In this document: piece after piece, positions 12,300-19,517 of the stretch
How positions within the stretch are numbered: position 1 is the stretch's first letter
Layout: the number at the start of each line of letters is the position of its first letter
From: an uncultured Spirochaetales bacterium
GTDB lineage: Bacteria > Spirochaetota > Spirochaetia > Sphaerochaetales > Sphaerochaetaceae
Reading direction: 5' to 3'
DNA: 19,517 nt
Assembly (NCBI GenBank): GCA_934271365.1
Contig: CAKQRI010000034.1
Span: 1-19,517 of the forward strand
Translations under genes and position numbers: made by a program
Notes under the pieces: generated by a model
Database searches by the model: none
What the model saw: the letters and a program-made list of their open reading frames with translations, nothing else
What the model was told of the DNA's origin: nothing

Positions 12300-13523
12300 T
12301 TAGTTAAGCTTTCCTTCTAGCGAATATGGAAGAAGTGCATAGAATTCTGAGCAGATAACCAGATCCTCTACCCTATTAATCTCATTTGGAGCATGAGCCT
12401 GAGCCTCATCGCCAGGACCGAATCCAATAGCAGGAATCTTATGGCGTCCAGTAGTAGCAACAAGGTTTGTTGAGAATGTCCACTTGTCAACAATAGGAGC
12501 TTTATTAAACAACGCCTCATAATCCCTGATTCCAGCCTGTACAAGAGGAGCTGACTCAGGAAGCTTCCATGTTGGGAAATAGAGTTCCTGTGAATATGGC
12601 TTATTTGTCCAGCCTATCTTTTCATAGTCAGGCATCTCTACAATGATATCTTCTGGATTATCGCCTGTAGCCTTTGAGATATATTCCCTTACCTGGTTAA
12701 TAGCAAGCTCTGCATCCTCGCCCCATGTAAGTCTTCTGTCACAATAGAGCATTGCATAGTCAGCAACTGCACACTGGGAAGGCCCCTTTACATCCATCTG
12801 TGATACAGTGATTGTTCCCTTTCCAAGGAAGTTGTCCTCATCTGGCTGCAGATCCTTATTGAGCTGTTCAATAGCAAGAGCTGCACGAGCAGCCTTATAA
12901 GCAGCTGACACACCGCGCTCAGGTGCTGAACCATGGCATGAAATACCTCTCAAGATGACTCTTATCTCCATTCTGCCTCTATGGCCTCTATACAGGCGGC
13001 AGGAAGTCGGCTCTGTAGATACAATCATATCAGGCTTGAAGTTCTCTTCCTCTATAAGATATTTCCAGCACATTCCATCACAGTCTTCTTCCATTACAGT
13101 GAATGTGAAATATACGGTATATTCTCCGCCATATCCAAGTTCCTTGAGAATCCTTCCAGCTGTAATCATTGAAGCAGCTCCACCCTTCTGATCAGATGAG
13201 CCTCTGCCCCATACCTTTCCATCCTTGATCTCTCCTGAGAATGGATCAAAATTCCAGTTCTTCAGGTTGCCGACCTCTACAGTATCAATATGCGCATCAA
13301 ATGCAAGCTTCTTAGGTCCATTTCCCACTCTTCCGATTACAGATCCTAGGCCATCGATTCTTACTTCATCAAATCCTGCCTCTTCGCAGAGCTTAACAAT
13401 GAGACGGCATACGTCCTCTTCTTTAGAGCTATAGCTCTTTGTCTTTACAAGCTTAGAAAGATTCTCAGCAGTGTAATCACGATACTTTTCTGCAAGTTCC
13501 TTAATCTGATTCTGAATTGCCAT
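12300..13523 (-). CDS. ygeY: YgeY, M20-family amidohydrolase of the SDMH/purine-degradation cluster
   Basis: A 407-residue M20 metallopeptidase-fold hydrolase, matching the YgeY (selenium metabolism hydrolase) branch; E. coli YgeY is about the same length. Di-zinc site residues: His78 and Asp80 in FDAHIDTVEVG, Asp111 in GRGSSDQKGG, Glu145/Glu146 in VMEED (general base and ligand), Glu171 in STEPTS, and the C-terminal His in QAHAPNE. His197 in GISCHGSAPERG is the dimerization-domain His typical of the clan. Genetic work in gut bacteria places ygeY in anaerobic uric acid breakdown; the exact step is not shown by sequence. Start: AGGAG 8 nt before ATG; 17 bp after ssnA. Last gene of its operon, with a clear terminator. 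Confidence 0.94.
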   Translation of the reverse strand: MAIQNQIKELAEKYRDYTAENLSKLVKTKSYSSKEEDVCRLIVKLCEEAGFDEVRIDGLGSVIGRVGNGPKKLAFDAHIDTVEVGNLKNWNFDPFSGEIKDGKVWGRGSSDQKGGAASMITAGRILKELGYGGEYTVYFTFTVMEEDCDGMCWKYLIEEENFKPDMIVSTEPTSCRLYRGHRGRMEIRVILRGISCHGSAPERGVSAAYKAARAALAIEQLNKDLQPDEDNFLGKGTITVSQMDVKGPSQCAVADYAMLYCDRRLTWGEDAELAINQVREYISKATGDNPEDIIVEMPDYEKIGWTNKPYSQELYFPTWKLPESAPLVQAGIRDYEALFNKAPIVDKWTFSTNLVATTGRHKIPAIGFGPGDEAQAHAPNEINRVEDLVICSEFYALLPYSLEGKLN

Positions 13524-13540
13524 TTTCTAATCTCCTATAA

Positions 13541-14881
13541 TCAGGCTTTTATTTTATCAACTTCCTTCCATACACGAGAAGCTACTTTAGCTGCTTCCCT
13601 GTAGATTCTTTCAACATCATTCCTGACGAAATGATGATTCTCAAAAAGCACATTGCCATCTACAATTGTCGTATTGACGTTTCCGCTTGCCATTCCCCAT
13701 ACAAAATGCCCTGCAGCATTAGCACTGACAAGAGGTGTTGGGTTATTGTAATCAAGCAGCACCAGATCTGCTTTATAGCCTTCTGCAACACGTCCCCACT
13801 TTCCATCTTTCCAGTTAGACTCAACAAGCCTGTTACCTCTGTTTAGAGCTGCCAAGAAATCTGCGGGCCAGAATGGACCTCCATCATCTTTATGCTTGAA
13901 GAATGAGATCTTGATCTCCTCAAACATATTTCCACCACATCCATCTGTACCAAGCACAAGCTTCTTTATACGAGGAAGCTGGTGATTATATCCTATGTGG
14001 TTATTCATGTTAGATCTTCCGTTGTGTGCCAGGAAGCACCCTCTTTCATTTAGCTTATATATTTCCTTTTCCGAAAGATGAACACCATGAACAAGGAGCG
14101 TATTATCATTGAGAAGGCCGAATCTATCTAGCCTATCAATAATATCCTCACCGTGGATATGATGACTGTTAATCACATCATACTTATCCTCAGCAACATG
14201 AAGATGCATTCCTCTACCTGTCGTCTTCACAGCATCGCTCATCATGGAGAGCCCTTCATCCGGAATAGTAAAAGGAGCATGACCTCCAATCATAGCCTCA
14301 CAGAGAACGTGCTCTCCTGCCCTGCGTCTCCTATCAACCTCTTCTGCAAAGCAGATATTCTCTTCAACACCATCCTCAACTTCTGCCATTCCCCTGTTTC
14401 TATCAGTGATTTCATAGCATGTTGAGCCTCTGATCCCAATCTCTTCCATTCCCTTTGCAATAGCGGAGAGTGAGCCCTTTATATATGAAGGAGAGGCATG
14501 GTGGTCTATTGCTGTTGTTGTACCAGCTGCAATAGCATCCAATGAGCAGATAAGAGAAGAATAATAACAAGCCTCTTCATCAAGAGCTCTATCAAGACGC
14601 CACCACCATTCCTTTAGCACCTGAATGAAATCCGTCTGAGGTCCAGCATTTACAAGCATGCCTCTGGAGAGTCCTGAATAATAGTGATGATGAGAGCATA
14701 CATTTCCAGGAATAATTGTCTTATCAGTTCCATCAATCACCTTATCTGCTACAACATCTGCCGCTGCACCTATACCAACACTCTTTATGATAGAGCCATC
14801 GATCACAACATCGGCATTCTCGAGGACCTCAAATGGAGGTTCGCTCTGCATTACCCTGACATTCTTTATTACTGTAATCAT
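13541..14881 (-). CDS. ssnA: SsnA, metal-dependent aminohydrolase
   Basis: A 446-residue amidohydrolase-superfamily enzyme (E. coli SsnA about 442), related to chlorohydrolases and guanine or adenosine deaminases. Metal-binding motifs: PGNVCSHHHYYSG (His64-66), GMHLHVAED, LLVHGVHL, and the terminal Asp in LGTDGCGGNM. Beta-sandwich parts at both ends (MITVIKNVRVMQ... and DLVLLDYNNPTPLVS...IVDGNVLFE) fit the superfamily. The conserved partner of ygfK; implicated with it in anaerobic purine and uric acid degradation, probably ring opening or deamination (inference). Two bp separate it from ygfK; GGAGG lies 7 nt before the ATG. Confidence 0.94.
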   Translation of the reverse strand: MITVIKNVRVMQSEPPFEVLENADVVIDGSIIKSVGIGAAADVVADKVIDGTDKTIIPGNVCSHHHYYSGLSRGMLVNAGPQTDFIQVLKEWWWRLDRALDEEACYYSSLICSLDAIAAGTTTAIDHHASPSYIKGSLSAIAKGMEEIGIRGSTCYEITDRNRGMAEVEDGVEENICFAEEVDRRRRAGEHVLCEAMIGGHAPFTIPDEGLSMMSDAVKTTGRGMHLHVAEDKYDVINSHHIHGEDIIDRLDRFGLLNDNTLLVHGVHLSEKEIYKLNERGCFLAHNGRSNMNNHIGYNHQLPRIKKLVLGTDGCGGNMFEEIKISFFKHKDDGGPFWPADFLAALNRGNRLVESNWKDGKWGRVAEGYKADLVLLDYNNPTPLVSANAAGHFVWGMASGNVNTTIVDGNVLFENHHFVRNDVERIYREAAKVASRVWKEVDKIKA

Positions 14882-14883
14882 TC

Positions 14884-17800
14884 CTATTCCTCCACTGGTC
14901 CCAATAGATACGGATAGCTTATGAATACTTCATCTATAACCGCTTTGACTTCATCTGGAACATCTGCTATCACACCATTTCTGCCGATGCGCCCATTTAT
15001 GATTCTGCCATCCAGTCTGATCTTTATATCCTCATTCTCTACATAGAAGCCACTGTTAGCACTGTTCTCAAAATCATCAGATCTTGAGAACAGAGTGAAT
15101 TTCTTCTTATATGGTCCTCCATTATGAGGGCAGAATGTCTCACAGTTACCGCATTCATTGCAATATGCATCAAGATGAAGGATCTGGAATGGATCATCAA
15201 ACAATCCTGTCTCTCTCATATCCAGAGCAACATTGGCTCTGTTAGGACATACTTCAACACATTTATTGCAGAGATATGAGCACTCATTGCATCTTGAAGC
15301 TTCCTTCTTGAAGAAATCCTTATCACCAGACTTTGCCGGAAGAGTGATCCTGCTCTTTTTCTCCCTGATCTCGCCAAAGTATATATCTTCAGCTTCAGTA
15401 AGCTCTTCATCAGAAAGATCTGCATCCTCACACTCTTCAGGCTCTTGACCACATGTGCAATCTTCCCCGCAGTCGCATCCGCTCTCATCATTCAGCATGC
15501 TCTCATATACAGAATCTATTGCAGAATCCACAGCTTTTCTTGCTGATGCAATACATCTTACAACTGTGGAAGGTCCTGTCGCTGTATCACCGATTATATA
15601 TACATCATCAGCAGAGGCTGCACCCATGCTCTTAAGAAGCTCAGGATCTGCCTTCTCTCCGATTGCGCTTATAATGAATGATGCCTTAAGCGTGAATGTT
15701 CGCCCAGTATCAACAGGGCGGCATCTGCCTGAAGAATCAGCTTCACCAAGTTCCATCACGGATACGGTAAGGATTCCATCTGTAAAATCCTTAGGATTTG
15801 CCAGGAAATAGAACTCAATGCCATCATCTAATGCCGCTCTGTATTCCTCTGCATCAGCAGGCATCTCATCTACAGATCTTCTATATATCACGCTGACATG
15901 CTCAACGCCCTGGCATCTCTTTGCCATTCTTGCAGCATCCATTGCAGTGTTGCCACCACCTACAACAACAACATCTTTACCTAAATCAGGAGTATTTCCA
16001 TGCTTTGCATCATATAGGAATCTTATTGCGCTTTCTCTCTCTCCATTGCCACTGATGCCTGGATCATTTGACTTCTCAGCTCCGATAGATACAAAGACAT
16101 AGTCATATCCGGCATTCTTCAGCTCTGTCACTGTCTTTTCTACACCGAATACGAACTCGGCACCCATTTCCTTAATGAAATCGACATCCTTATCAACAGC
16201 TGAAAGCGGGATTCTGAATTCCGGGATGATATTCGCAACAACGCCACCAGCTCTTTTCTCTCTTTCGAAGACTGTAGTCTTGAAGCCTGCTCTTGATAAG
16301 AAATATGCAGCAGCGAGACCTGCTGGACCTGCACCTATTACAGCAGCACTCTTATCACCAGGCTCCTCCTTCCCATTCCAGATCTCCTTCTTATACTCAT
16401 CTGCATAGCCTTCTGCAAGCAGTCTTTTTACCTCTCTTATCTGCACAGGACCTTCATAATCCAGGCGCGTACAGTGATTCTGGCACTGATGATCACAGAT
16501 CCAGCCCGTTATATTAGGAAGAGCATTATTCATATATATAAGGGCAAGAGCTTCTGCCTGTCTGTTCTCAGAAGCAAGAGCAATATAATCAGGAATAGGC
16601 TGTGAAATAGGACAAGCTGCAACACAAGGTGCAACATAACAGTCAAATAAGCCTAGCTCATCTCCAGTCTTTGCCTTGTAATTTCCTCTCCAGCCTTTAG
16701 ATGCAATCCCATTTCCAGATGCGGCTTTCTCAGTAAGTGCTCTGAGCTTAGAGATATCAACAACATTCTTATCCCATCCTTTATCAGAAGATGAAAGAAT
16801 CTCTGCTATCTGAGTCATTCTGGAGTATCCGCCGGGCTTCAGCATATCAGTAGCAAGTGTAATAGGATGGATTCCGGTCTCGAATATATCAGCAGCAGAA
16901 AGAGCTGTAGCTCCACCTGAATATGATATAGGAAGCTTTCCATTGAATTCTTCTGAAAGCACTAGTGCCACACGGGTTGAAATAGGAAGAAGAGCTCTGC
17001 CTGACATATAGCGTTCATCACCAGGAAGCACTCCGCCATTGTTCACATTTCCAAGAGTATTTGTAAGCTTTACTCCAAATCCCCTATTCTCTTTCTCTGC
17101 AAGATCTACAAGACGATGAAGCATTGCCTTCGCATCAGATAGCTGCAGATCATGCTCAAATGACTCCCGCTTTAGAATAACATGAGAGAATCCGAGATTA
17201 TCCAGAATTGATCTGACTGTATCATAACCAAGAAGCGTAGGATTAAGCTTTACGAATGTATCAAGATGCTTCTCCTTAATCATATAAGAACAGATTGACT
17301 CAATCTCGGCAGGAGGACAGCCATGCATTGTAGATATAGTGACAGATGGTGAGATGTTAGCAGATATCACATCAAGCGTCGATATTGCAAGATCCTCTCT
17401 TCCAGCCCATGCTGTCCCTTCAAATAGGCCATCCTGCAGAAGCGCTTTTGCCTCTTTTATGTACTCAGAAAACAAAGCCTTTCCATTAGCATCAATCATG
17501 GAATCAATGTAGGTCTGCATCTTCTCTTCTTTGATTCCTGCAAGATTGTATCCAACAGACATATTGAATATAAATGAAGGTTTTATCACCTTCTCCTCTT
17601 TCATTGCTGATTCAATAATATGAAGGATAATCCAGGCCTTAAGATATTCATCATAAGCTTTCTCCAGAGTGAATTCTGTCGACCACTCTGTATTATGACC
17701 TTCATCTCTCGCATCAATACAAGGTTTTGCAATCTCAAGATGATCCATTATCTGAACTGTCTTAAGCTCTAGAAATCTTGCACCAGCAAGATAACTGGTT

Positions 17801-18009
17801 ATTATATTCTGGGCAAGCTGTGTGTGAGGACCAGCTGCAGGTCCGATAGGAGTTGTGCATTCCTGTCCAAAGACCCTGATGCATCTCTCTCCCTTATCCT
17901 TATAAAACTGATTCTTATCAATTCCGAAAATAGAGCCATGGGAACTAAGCTCTCCCATGATCCTCGCAAGAAGCTCAGAGAAAGGTATTGGTCTCATCAA
18001 ATCTGCCAT
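14884..18009 (-). CDS. ygfK: YgfK, large Fe-S flavoprotein (putative selenate reductase/purine-pathway reductase)
   Basis: A 1041-residue multidomain electron-transfer enzyme (E. coli YgfK 1032). Order: an FMN-type dihydroorotate-dehydrogenase-like barrel (about 45-430; GPAAGPHTQLAQN, VKLNPTLLGYD, SYSGGATALSAADI); a glutamate-synthase-small-subunit-like Fe-S region (CYVAPCVAACP, Cys457/462/466, and WICDHQCQNHC); FAD loop GAGPAG (559-564); NAD(P) loop VVVGGGNTAMDAA (GGG 684-686); two [4Fe-4S] ferredoxin motifs, CNECSYLCNKCVEVCP (907-922) and CNECGNCETFCP (950-961). Between the flavin part and the ferredoxins lies an acidic linker with five Cys (845, 847, 851, 853, 860). Probably an NAD(P)H-linked reductase in uric acid breakdown. 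First gene of its operon; GGGAG 7 nt before the ATG. Confidence 0.95.
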   Translation of the reverse strand: MADLMRPIPFSELLARIMGELSSHGSIFGIDKNQFYKDKGERCIRVFGQECTTPIGPAAGPHTQLAQNIITSYLAGARFLELKTVQIMDHLEIAKPCIDARDEGHNTEWSTEFTLEKAYDEYLKAWIILHIIESAMKEEKVIKPSFIFNMSVGYNLAGIKEEKMQTYIDSMIDANGKALFSEYIKEAKALLQDGLFEGTAWAGREDLAISTLDVISANISPSVTISTMHGCPPAEIESICSYMIKEKHLDTFVKLNPTLLGYDTVRSILDNLGFSHVILKRESFEHDLQLSDAKAMLHRLVDLAEKENRGFGVKLTNTLGNVNNGGVLPGDERYMSGRALLPISTRVALVLSEEFNGKLPISYSGGATALSAADIFETGIHPITLATDMLKPGGYSRMTQIAEILSSSDKGWDKNVVDISKLRALTEKAASGNGIASKGWRGNYKAKTGDELGLFDCYVAPCVAACPISQPIPDYIALASENRQAEALALIYMNNALPNITGWICDHQCQNHCTRLDYEGPVQIREVKRLLAEGYADEYKKEIWNGKEEPGDKSAAVIGAGPAGLAAAYFLSRAGFKTTVFEREKRAGGVVANIIPEFRIPLSAVDKDVDFIKEMGAEFVFGVEKTVTELKNAGYDYVFVSIGAEKSNDPGISGNGERESAIRFLYDAKHGNTPDLGKDVVVVGGGNTAMDAARMAKRCQGVEHVSVIYRRSVDEMPADAEEYRAALDDGIEFYFLANPKDFTDGILTVSVMELGEADSSGRCRPVDTGRTFTLKASFIISAIGEKADPELLKSMGAASADDVYIIGDTATGPSTVVRCIASARKAVDSAIDSVYESMLNDESGCDCGEDCTCGQEPEECEDADLSDEELTEAEDIYFGEIREKKSRITLPAKSGDKDFFKKEASRCNECSYLCNKCVEVCPNRANVALDMRETGLFDDPFQILHLDAYCNECGNCETFCPHNGGPYKKKFTLFSRSDDFENSANSGFYVENEDIKIRLDGRIINGRIGRNGVIADVPDEVKAVIDEVFISYPYLLGPVEE

Positions 18010-18031
18010 GAATCACTCCCTATTGTGGTAT

Positions 18032-18066
18032 TACTTAGATTTTAACCTAGAAATATTGTGTGTCAA
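18032..18066 (-). promoter_or_regulatory. sigma70-type promoter of the ygfK operon
   Basis: Minus strand: perfect TTGACA (18066-18061), 16-bp spacer, TAAAAT (18044-18039), start expected near 18032, then a short leader with GGGAG before the ygfK ATG. The clearest promoter in the window. Confidence 0.75.
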
Positions 18067-18075
18067 ACTAAAACT

Positions 18076-18092
18076 TGCAACAGTCTGCAACA
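18076..18092. repeat. Tandem 7-bp direct repeat upstream of the ygfK promoter
   Basis: TGCAACA occurs at 18076-18082 and again at 18086-18092, exactly one helical turn apart (10 bp), on the plus strand; on the minus strand this reads TGTTGCA-GAC-TGTTGCA. It ends 9 bp upstream of the -35, the usual place for an activator bound as a tandem dimer. Confidence 0.5.
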
Positions 18093-18098
18093 ATCAAT

Positions 18099-18124
18099 AA
18101 AAAAGGTGGCCATATCGACCACCT
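18099..18124 (-). terminator. Intrinsic terminator after the small membrane protein gene
   Basis: Minus strand: AGGTGGTCG, loop ATA, TGGCCACCT (18124-18104; nine pairs including two G-U), followed by a six-T run (18104-18099). It lies about 20 bp past the stop at 18146 and separates that gene from ygfK. Confidence 0.85.
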
Positions 18125-18145
18125 GAAATTCTACTTCATATCAGC

Positions 18146-18541
18146 TTAAAGCCACCAGTAGTTATTGTAATAAAGAAAATTTCTTGCAATATCTGAAACT
18201 GCAGCTACAGCCATACCAAGAGCTGCAACAAAAGCAACCATTGCAACAACACTCAGAACAATTCCTATAATGCTCATTACGAATGAAGCTCCAACAAGCT
18301 CAGATTCTTCAGTCTTGCGTCTGGCATTGCTTTTCACCAGTGCAATTATTCCAAGAATGACACCAACAAGCCCTGGAAGAATAATAGATAGAAGAGACAT
18401 AGTGAAAAGTCCTAAATTGCCATTTTTCTTAACAGGCTCTGCTGCAACAGGCTTCTCTTCTTCCATATGACAGCACTCCTTCTTCTCAGCATTATCATCT
18501 GCAGCAGCTTCAACCGCTTCAATTCTTACATCATCATCCAT
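18146..18541 (-). CDS. Small membrane protein with two helices, DUF4190-like
   Basis: A 131-residue protein of unknown function. Residues 1-40 are acidic and Ala/Glu-rich with a Cys-Cys-His patch (KKECCHMEEE, 22-29); two long hydrophobic segments follow (about 46-70, LFTMSLLSIILPGLVGVILG..., and 83-115), separated by a basic loop KSNARRKTEE; the end is aromatic (FLYYNNYWWL). The paired-helix plan with LGIIALVKS before the basic loop recalls DUF4190-type membrane proteins. I start at MDDDVRIEA because AGGAGG lies 7 nt upstream of that ATG; a longer frame from 18613 passes through this SD. Monocistronic, with its own terminator. No link to the SDMH genes is evident. Confidence 0.75.
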   Translation of the reverse strand: MDDDVRIEAVEAAADDNAEKKECCHMEEEKPVAAEPVKKNGNLGLFTMSLLSIILPGLVGVILGIIALVKSNARRKTEESELVGASFVMSIIGIVLSVVAMVAFVAALGMAVAAVSDIARNFLYYNNYWWL

Positions 18542-18666
18542 ATTCGGACCTCCTAGATGATTTAAATATAACACCAAATCTGAATTTAATAGAGTCTGAT
18601 GACCAATCTTCATAAAAACTACATTATCTCTTTCACTCCGGAGAGAATATTTAGTAAAATAATGTC
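18542..18666. promoter_or_regulatory. Divergent promoter region, membrane protein / DUF3320-like gene
   Basis: A 125-bp gap between divergent starts. Plus strand: TTCACT (18632-18637), 17 bp, TAAAAT (18655-18660), which ends 6 nt before the ATG at 18667; the only SD-like GGAG (18640-18643) is more than 20 nt from that ATG. Minus strand: AT-rich, TTTATG-17-TCTATT is possible but weak; AGGAGG for the membrane protein is clear. Confidence 0.45.
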
Positions 18667-19218
18667 ATGATTCAGAAAATGGACTATATAGTATCCAGCT
18701 TGGATGTTTGCAGAAAAACACCAGAAGAACTGCTATCCGGCATTCTTGATGATGATATACTCAGCAGATTTGAAAGAATAATAGAGGCTGAAGCTCCAAT
18801 CAGGGAAGCTCTTCTTTTCAAAAGAGCAATAAACAGCTATGGACTTGAGAAAGTCGGATCCAGGCTGCTAGAGCTATTCACAAGAATCGAGGCTAGAATA
18901 TCATTCCCGCATACTGATGAATGCGGAGAGAAGGTATTTCACAGAAAAGACTGCGAGGAGAACTATTTCAGACCTACTCCGGATGCAGAGATACGATACT
19001 CATATCAGATTCCATATAAAGAAGCAGGAAATGCTGTAGTCTACATTCTGGAAAAAGCAGGACGAAGCCTCTACAGAAAAGAGATAGCTGAATTATTCTT
19101 AAAAGAGATGGGATGGGAGCGTCAGGGAGCAAAAGTCAGAGAACTGTTAGATGGCGCACTCAAAGATGAAAGAATCCATAAGACCTCAAATGGACGGTAT
19201 TTCATGAATAACAACTGA
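18667..19218 (+). CDS. Free-standing DUF3320-like protein
   Basis: A 183-residue soluble protein. The segment FERIIEAEAPIREALLFKRAINSYGLEKVGSRLLELF (about 35-71) and the later IPYKEAGNAVVYILEKAG...LFLKEMGWERQGAKVRELLDGAL match the pattern of DUF3320, a domain normally found at the C-terminus of large DUF4011/superfamily-1 helicase proteins. The family looks like a winged-helix-type module; its function is not known. Here it stands alone with its own start and stop, and no helicase piece is visible upstream. No SD; a TAAAAT -10-like box ends 6 nt before the ATG. The family call is by pattern memory; moderate confidence. Confidence 0.65.
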   Translation: MIQKMDYIVSSLDVCRKTPEELLSGILDDDILSRFERIIEAEAPIREALLFKRAINSYGLEKVGSRLLELFTRIEARISFPHTDECGEKVFHRKDCEENYFRPTPDAEIRYSYQIPYKEAGNAVVYILEKAGRSLYRKEIAELFLKEMGWERQGAKVRELLDGALKDERIHKTSNGRYFMNNN

Positions 19219-19312
19219 TGAAAAAGCTTCTGATTTTTTTCTATTTATACAATTTTTTTTCTTTACAACTACGGAAATCCATTTATATTCTGAAAAAAAT
19301 AGGAGGAATCCA
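19219..19312 (+). promoter_or_regulatory. Promoter and leader of the last gene
   Basis: A 94-bp T-rich gap. TTTACA (19262-19267), 16 bp, TATATT (19284-19289) is a good sigma70-type pair; start near 19296, followed by AGGAGG (19301-19306) 6 nt before the ATG. The T-runs at 19234-19260 follow only a weak hairpin (GAAAA/TTTTC type), so I do not call a terminator for the preceding gene. Confidence 0.6.
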
Positions 19313-19517
19313 ATGCTGATTAACTTAAAGAAAAAACCTGAAATAATCAGAAGAAATGCAGAACTGTGCAAAGAGAAGGGAATTTTGCTTCCAACATTTG
19401 CAGAGATGAAAAATCCTGCACTCATCAGTGATAGTGTAAAGGAAAAGCTTAAAAGTGTAGGCCTTTGGGATGTGAATCCTATCAACCTCTATAGAATCAA
19501 CTGGCACAATGAGAGAC
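19313..19517 (+). CDS. PLP-dependent protein, fold-type II (partial, N-terminus only)
   Basis: The first 68 residues of a gene running off the right edge. The wording (MLINLKKKPEIIRRNAELC..., ILLPTFAEMKNPALI, VGLWDVNPINLYRINWHNE) resembles the start of a family of about 430-residue PLP-dependent proteins annotated as cysteine-synthase-like 'subunit beta' proteins in anaerobes. The PLP lysine lies outside the window, so the enzyme class cannot be verified here. It is not YgeX (diaminopropionate ammonia-lyase), whose N-terminus differs. Start supported by AGGAGG and an upstream promoter. Confidence 0.6.
   Translation, partial: MLINLKKKPEIIRRNAELCKEKGILLPTFAEMKNPALISDSVKEKLKSVGLWDVNPINLYRINWHNER

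Noticed and set aside
18542..18613. Longer N-terminus of the small membrane protein
   Set aside because: The extra 24 codons run through the AGGAGG that serves MDDDVRIEA.
19313..19517. ygeX (diaminopropionate ammonia-lyase) as the partial last gene
   Set aside because: YgeX is a usual cluster partner and also PLP-dependent, but its N-terminus differs from this one, and this gene has its own promoter away from the operon.

Overview
The window is a compact anaerobic accessory-metabolism island: a selenium-supply operon next to an almost complete selenium-dependent molybdenum hydroxylase (SDMH) / purine-degradation gene set. The same families (xdhA-C, ygfM, xdhD, ygeY, ssnA, ygfK) form the ygeW-ygfM region of E. 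coli, and this set has been linked to anaerobic uric acid and purine breakdown in gut bacteria. The organism looks like a strict or facultative anaerobe with moderate-to-low G+C, heavy AGA/ATA codon use and strong AGGAGG-type ribosome binding sites. I cannot fix the phylum; a gut spirochaete or a Firmicute would both fit.

Layout, left to right. (1) 1-2044, minus strand: yedE (selenium transporter family) -> TusA-like YedF fragment -> DUF3343 protein -> selD (its C-terminus lies off the left edge). Every junction in this operon overlaps. (2) 2126-4163, plus strand, divergent from yedE: a cysteine-desulfurase-family PLP enzyme overlapping an XdhC/CoxI-type hydroxylase maturation factor. (3) 4154-4876, minus: a lipoprotein whose 3' end overlaps the maturation gene tail to tail. 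(4) 4947-11963, minus: one tight operon xdhA (Mo subunit) -> xdhC (2[2Fe-2S] subunit) -> xdhB (FAD subunit) -> ygfM (second FAD-type subunit) -> xdhD (second Mo hydroxylase with a cysteine-free ferredoxin domain). (5) 11964-12299: the only long gene-free stretch. It carries the xdhA promoter region, a probable plus-strand small RNA with its own promoter and terminator, and the terminator of the next operon. (6) 12300-18009, minus: ygfK -> ssnA -> ygeY, preceded by a good sigma70-type promoter. (7) 18146-19517: unrelated-looking genes, namely a small two-helix membrane protein (minus), a free-standing DUF3320-like protein (plus) and the first 68 codons of a PLP-dependent protein (plus).

How the genes fit together (inference from family knowledge): YedE/YedF/DUF3343 and the desulfurase-like enzyme would bring in and pass on selenium, SelD makes selenophosphate, and the XdhC/CoxI protein handles the molybdenum cofactor and its chalcogen ligand. 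The XdhABC and XdhD hydroxylases then act on purine-type substrates, with YgfK, SsnA and YgeY doing later or auxiliary steps. ygeX, ygeW and hyuA, usual partners in this pathway, are not in the window.

The items most worth a second look are the unannotated structured RNA between the two SDMH operons, a recurrent pattern of -10-like boxes exactly 6 nt before SD-less ATGs (possible leaderless mRNAs), the Cys-free XdhD ferredoxin domain with an Arg-to-Gln change in the active-site loop, the apparently inverted domain order of the maturation factor, and a Cys/acidic-rich insert in YgfK.
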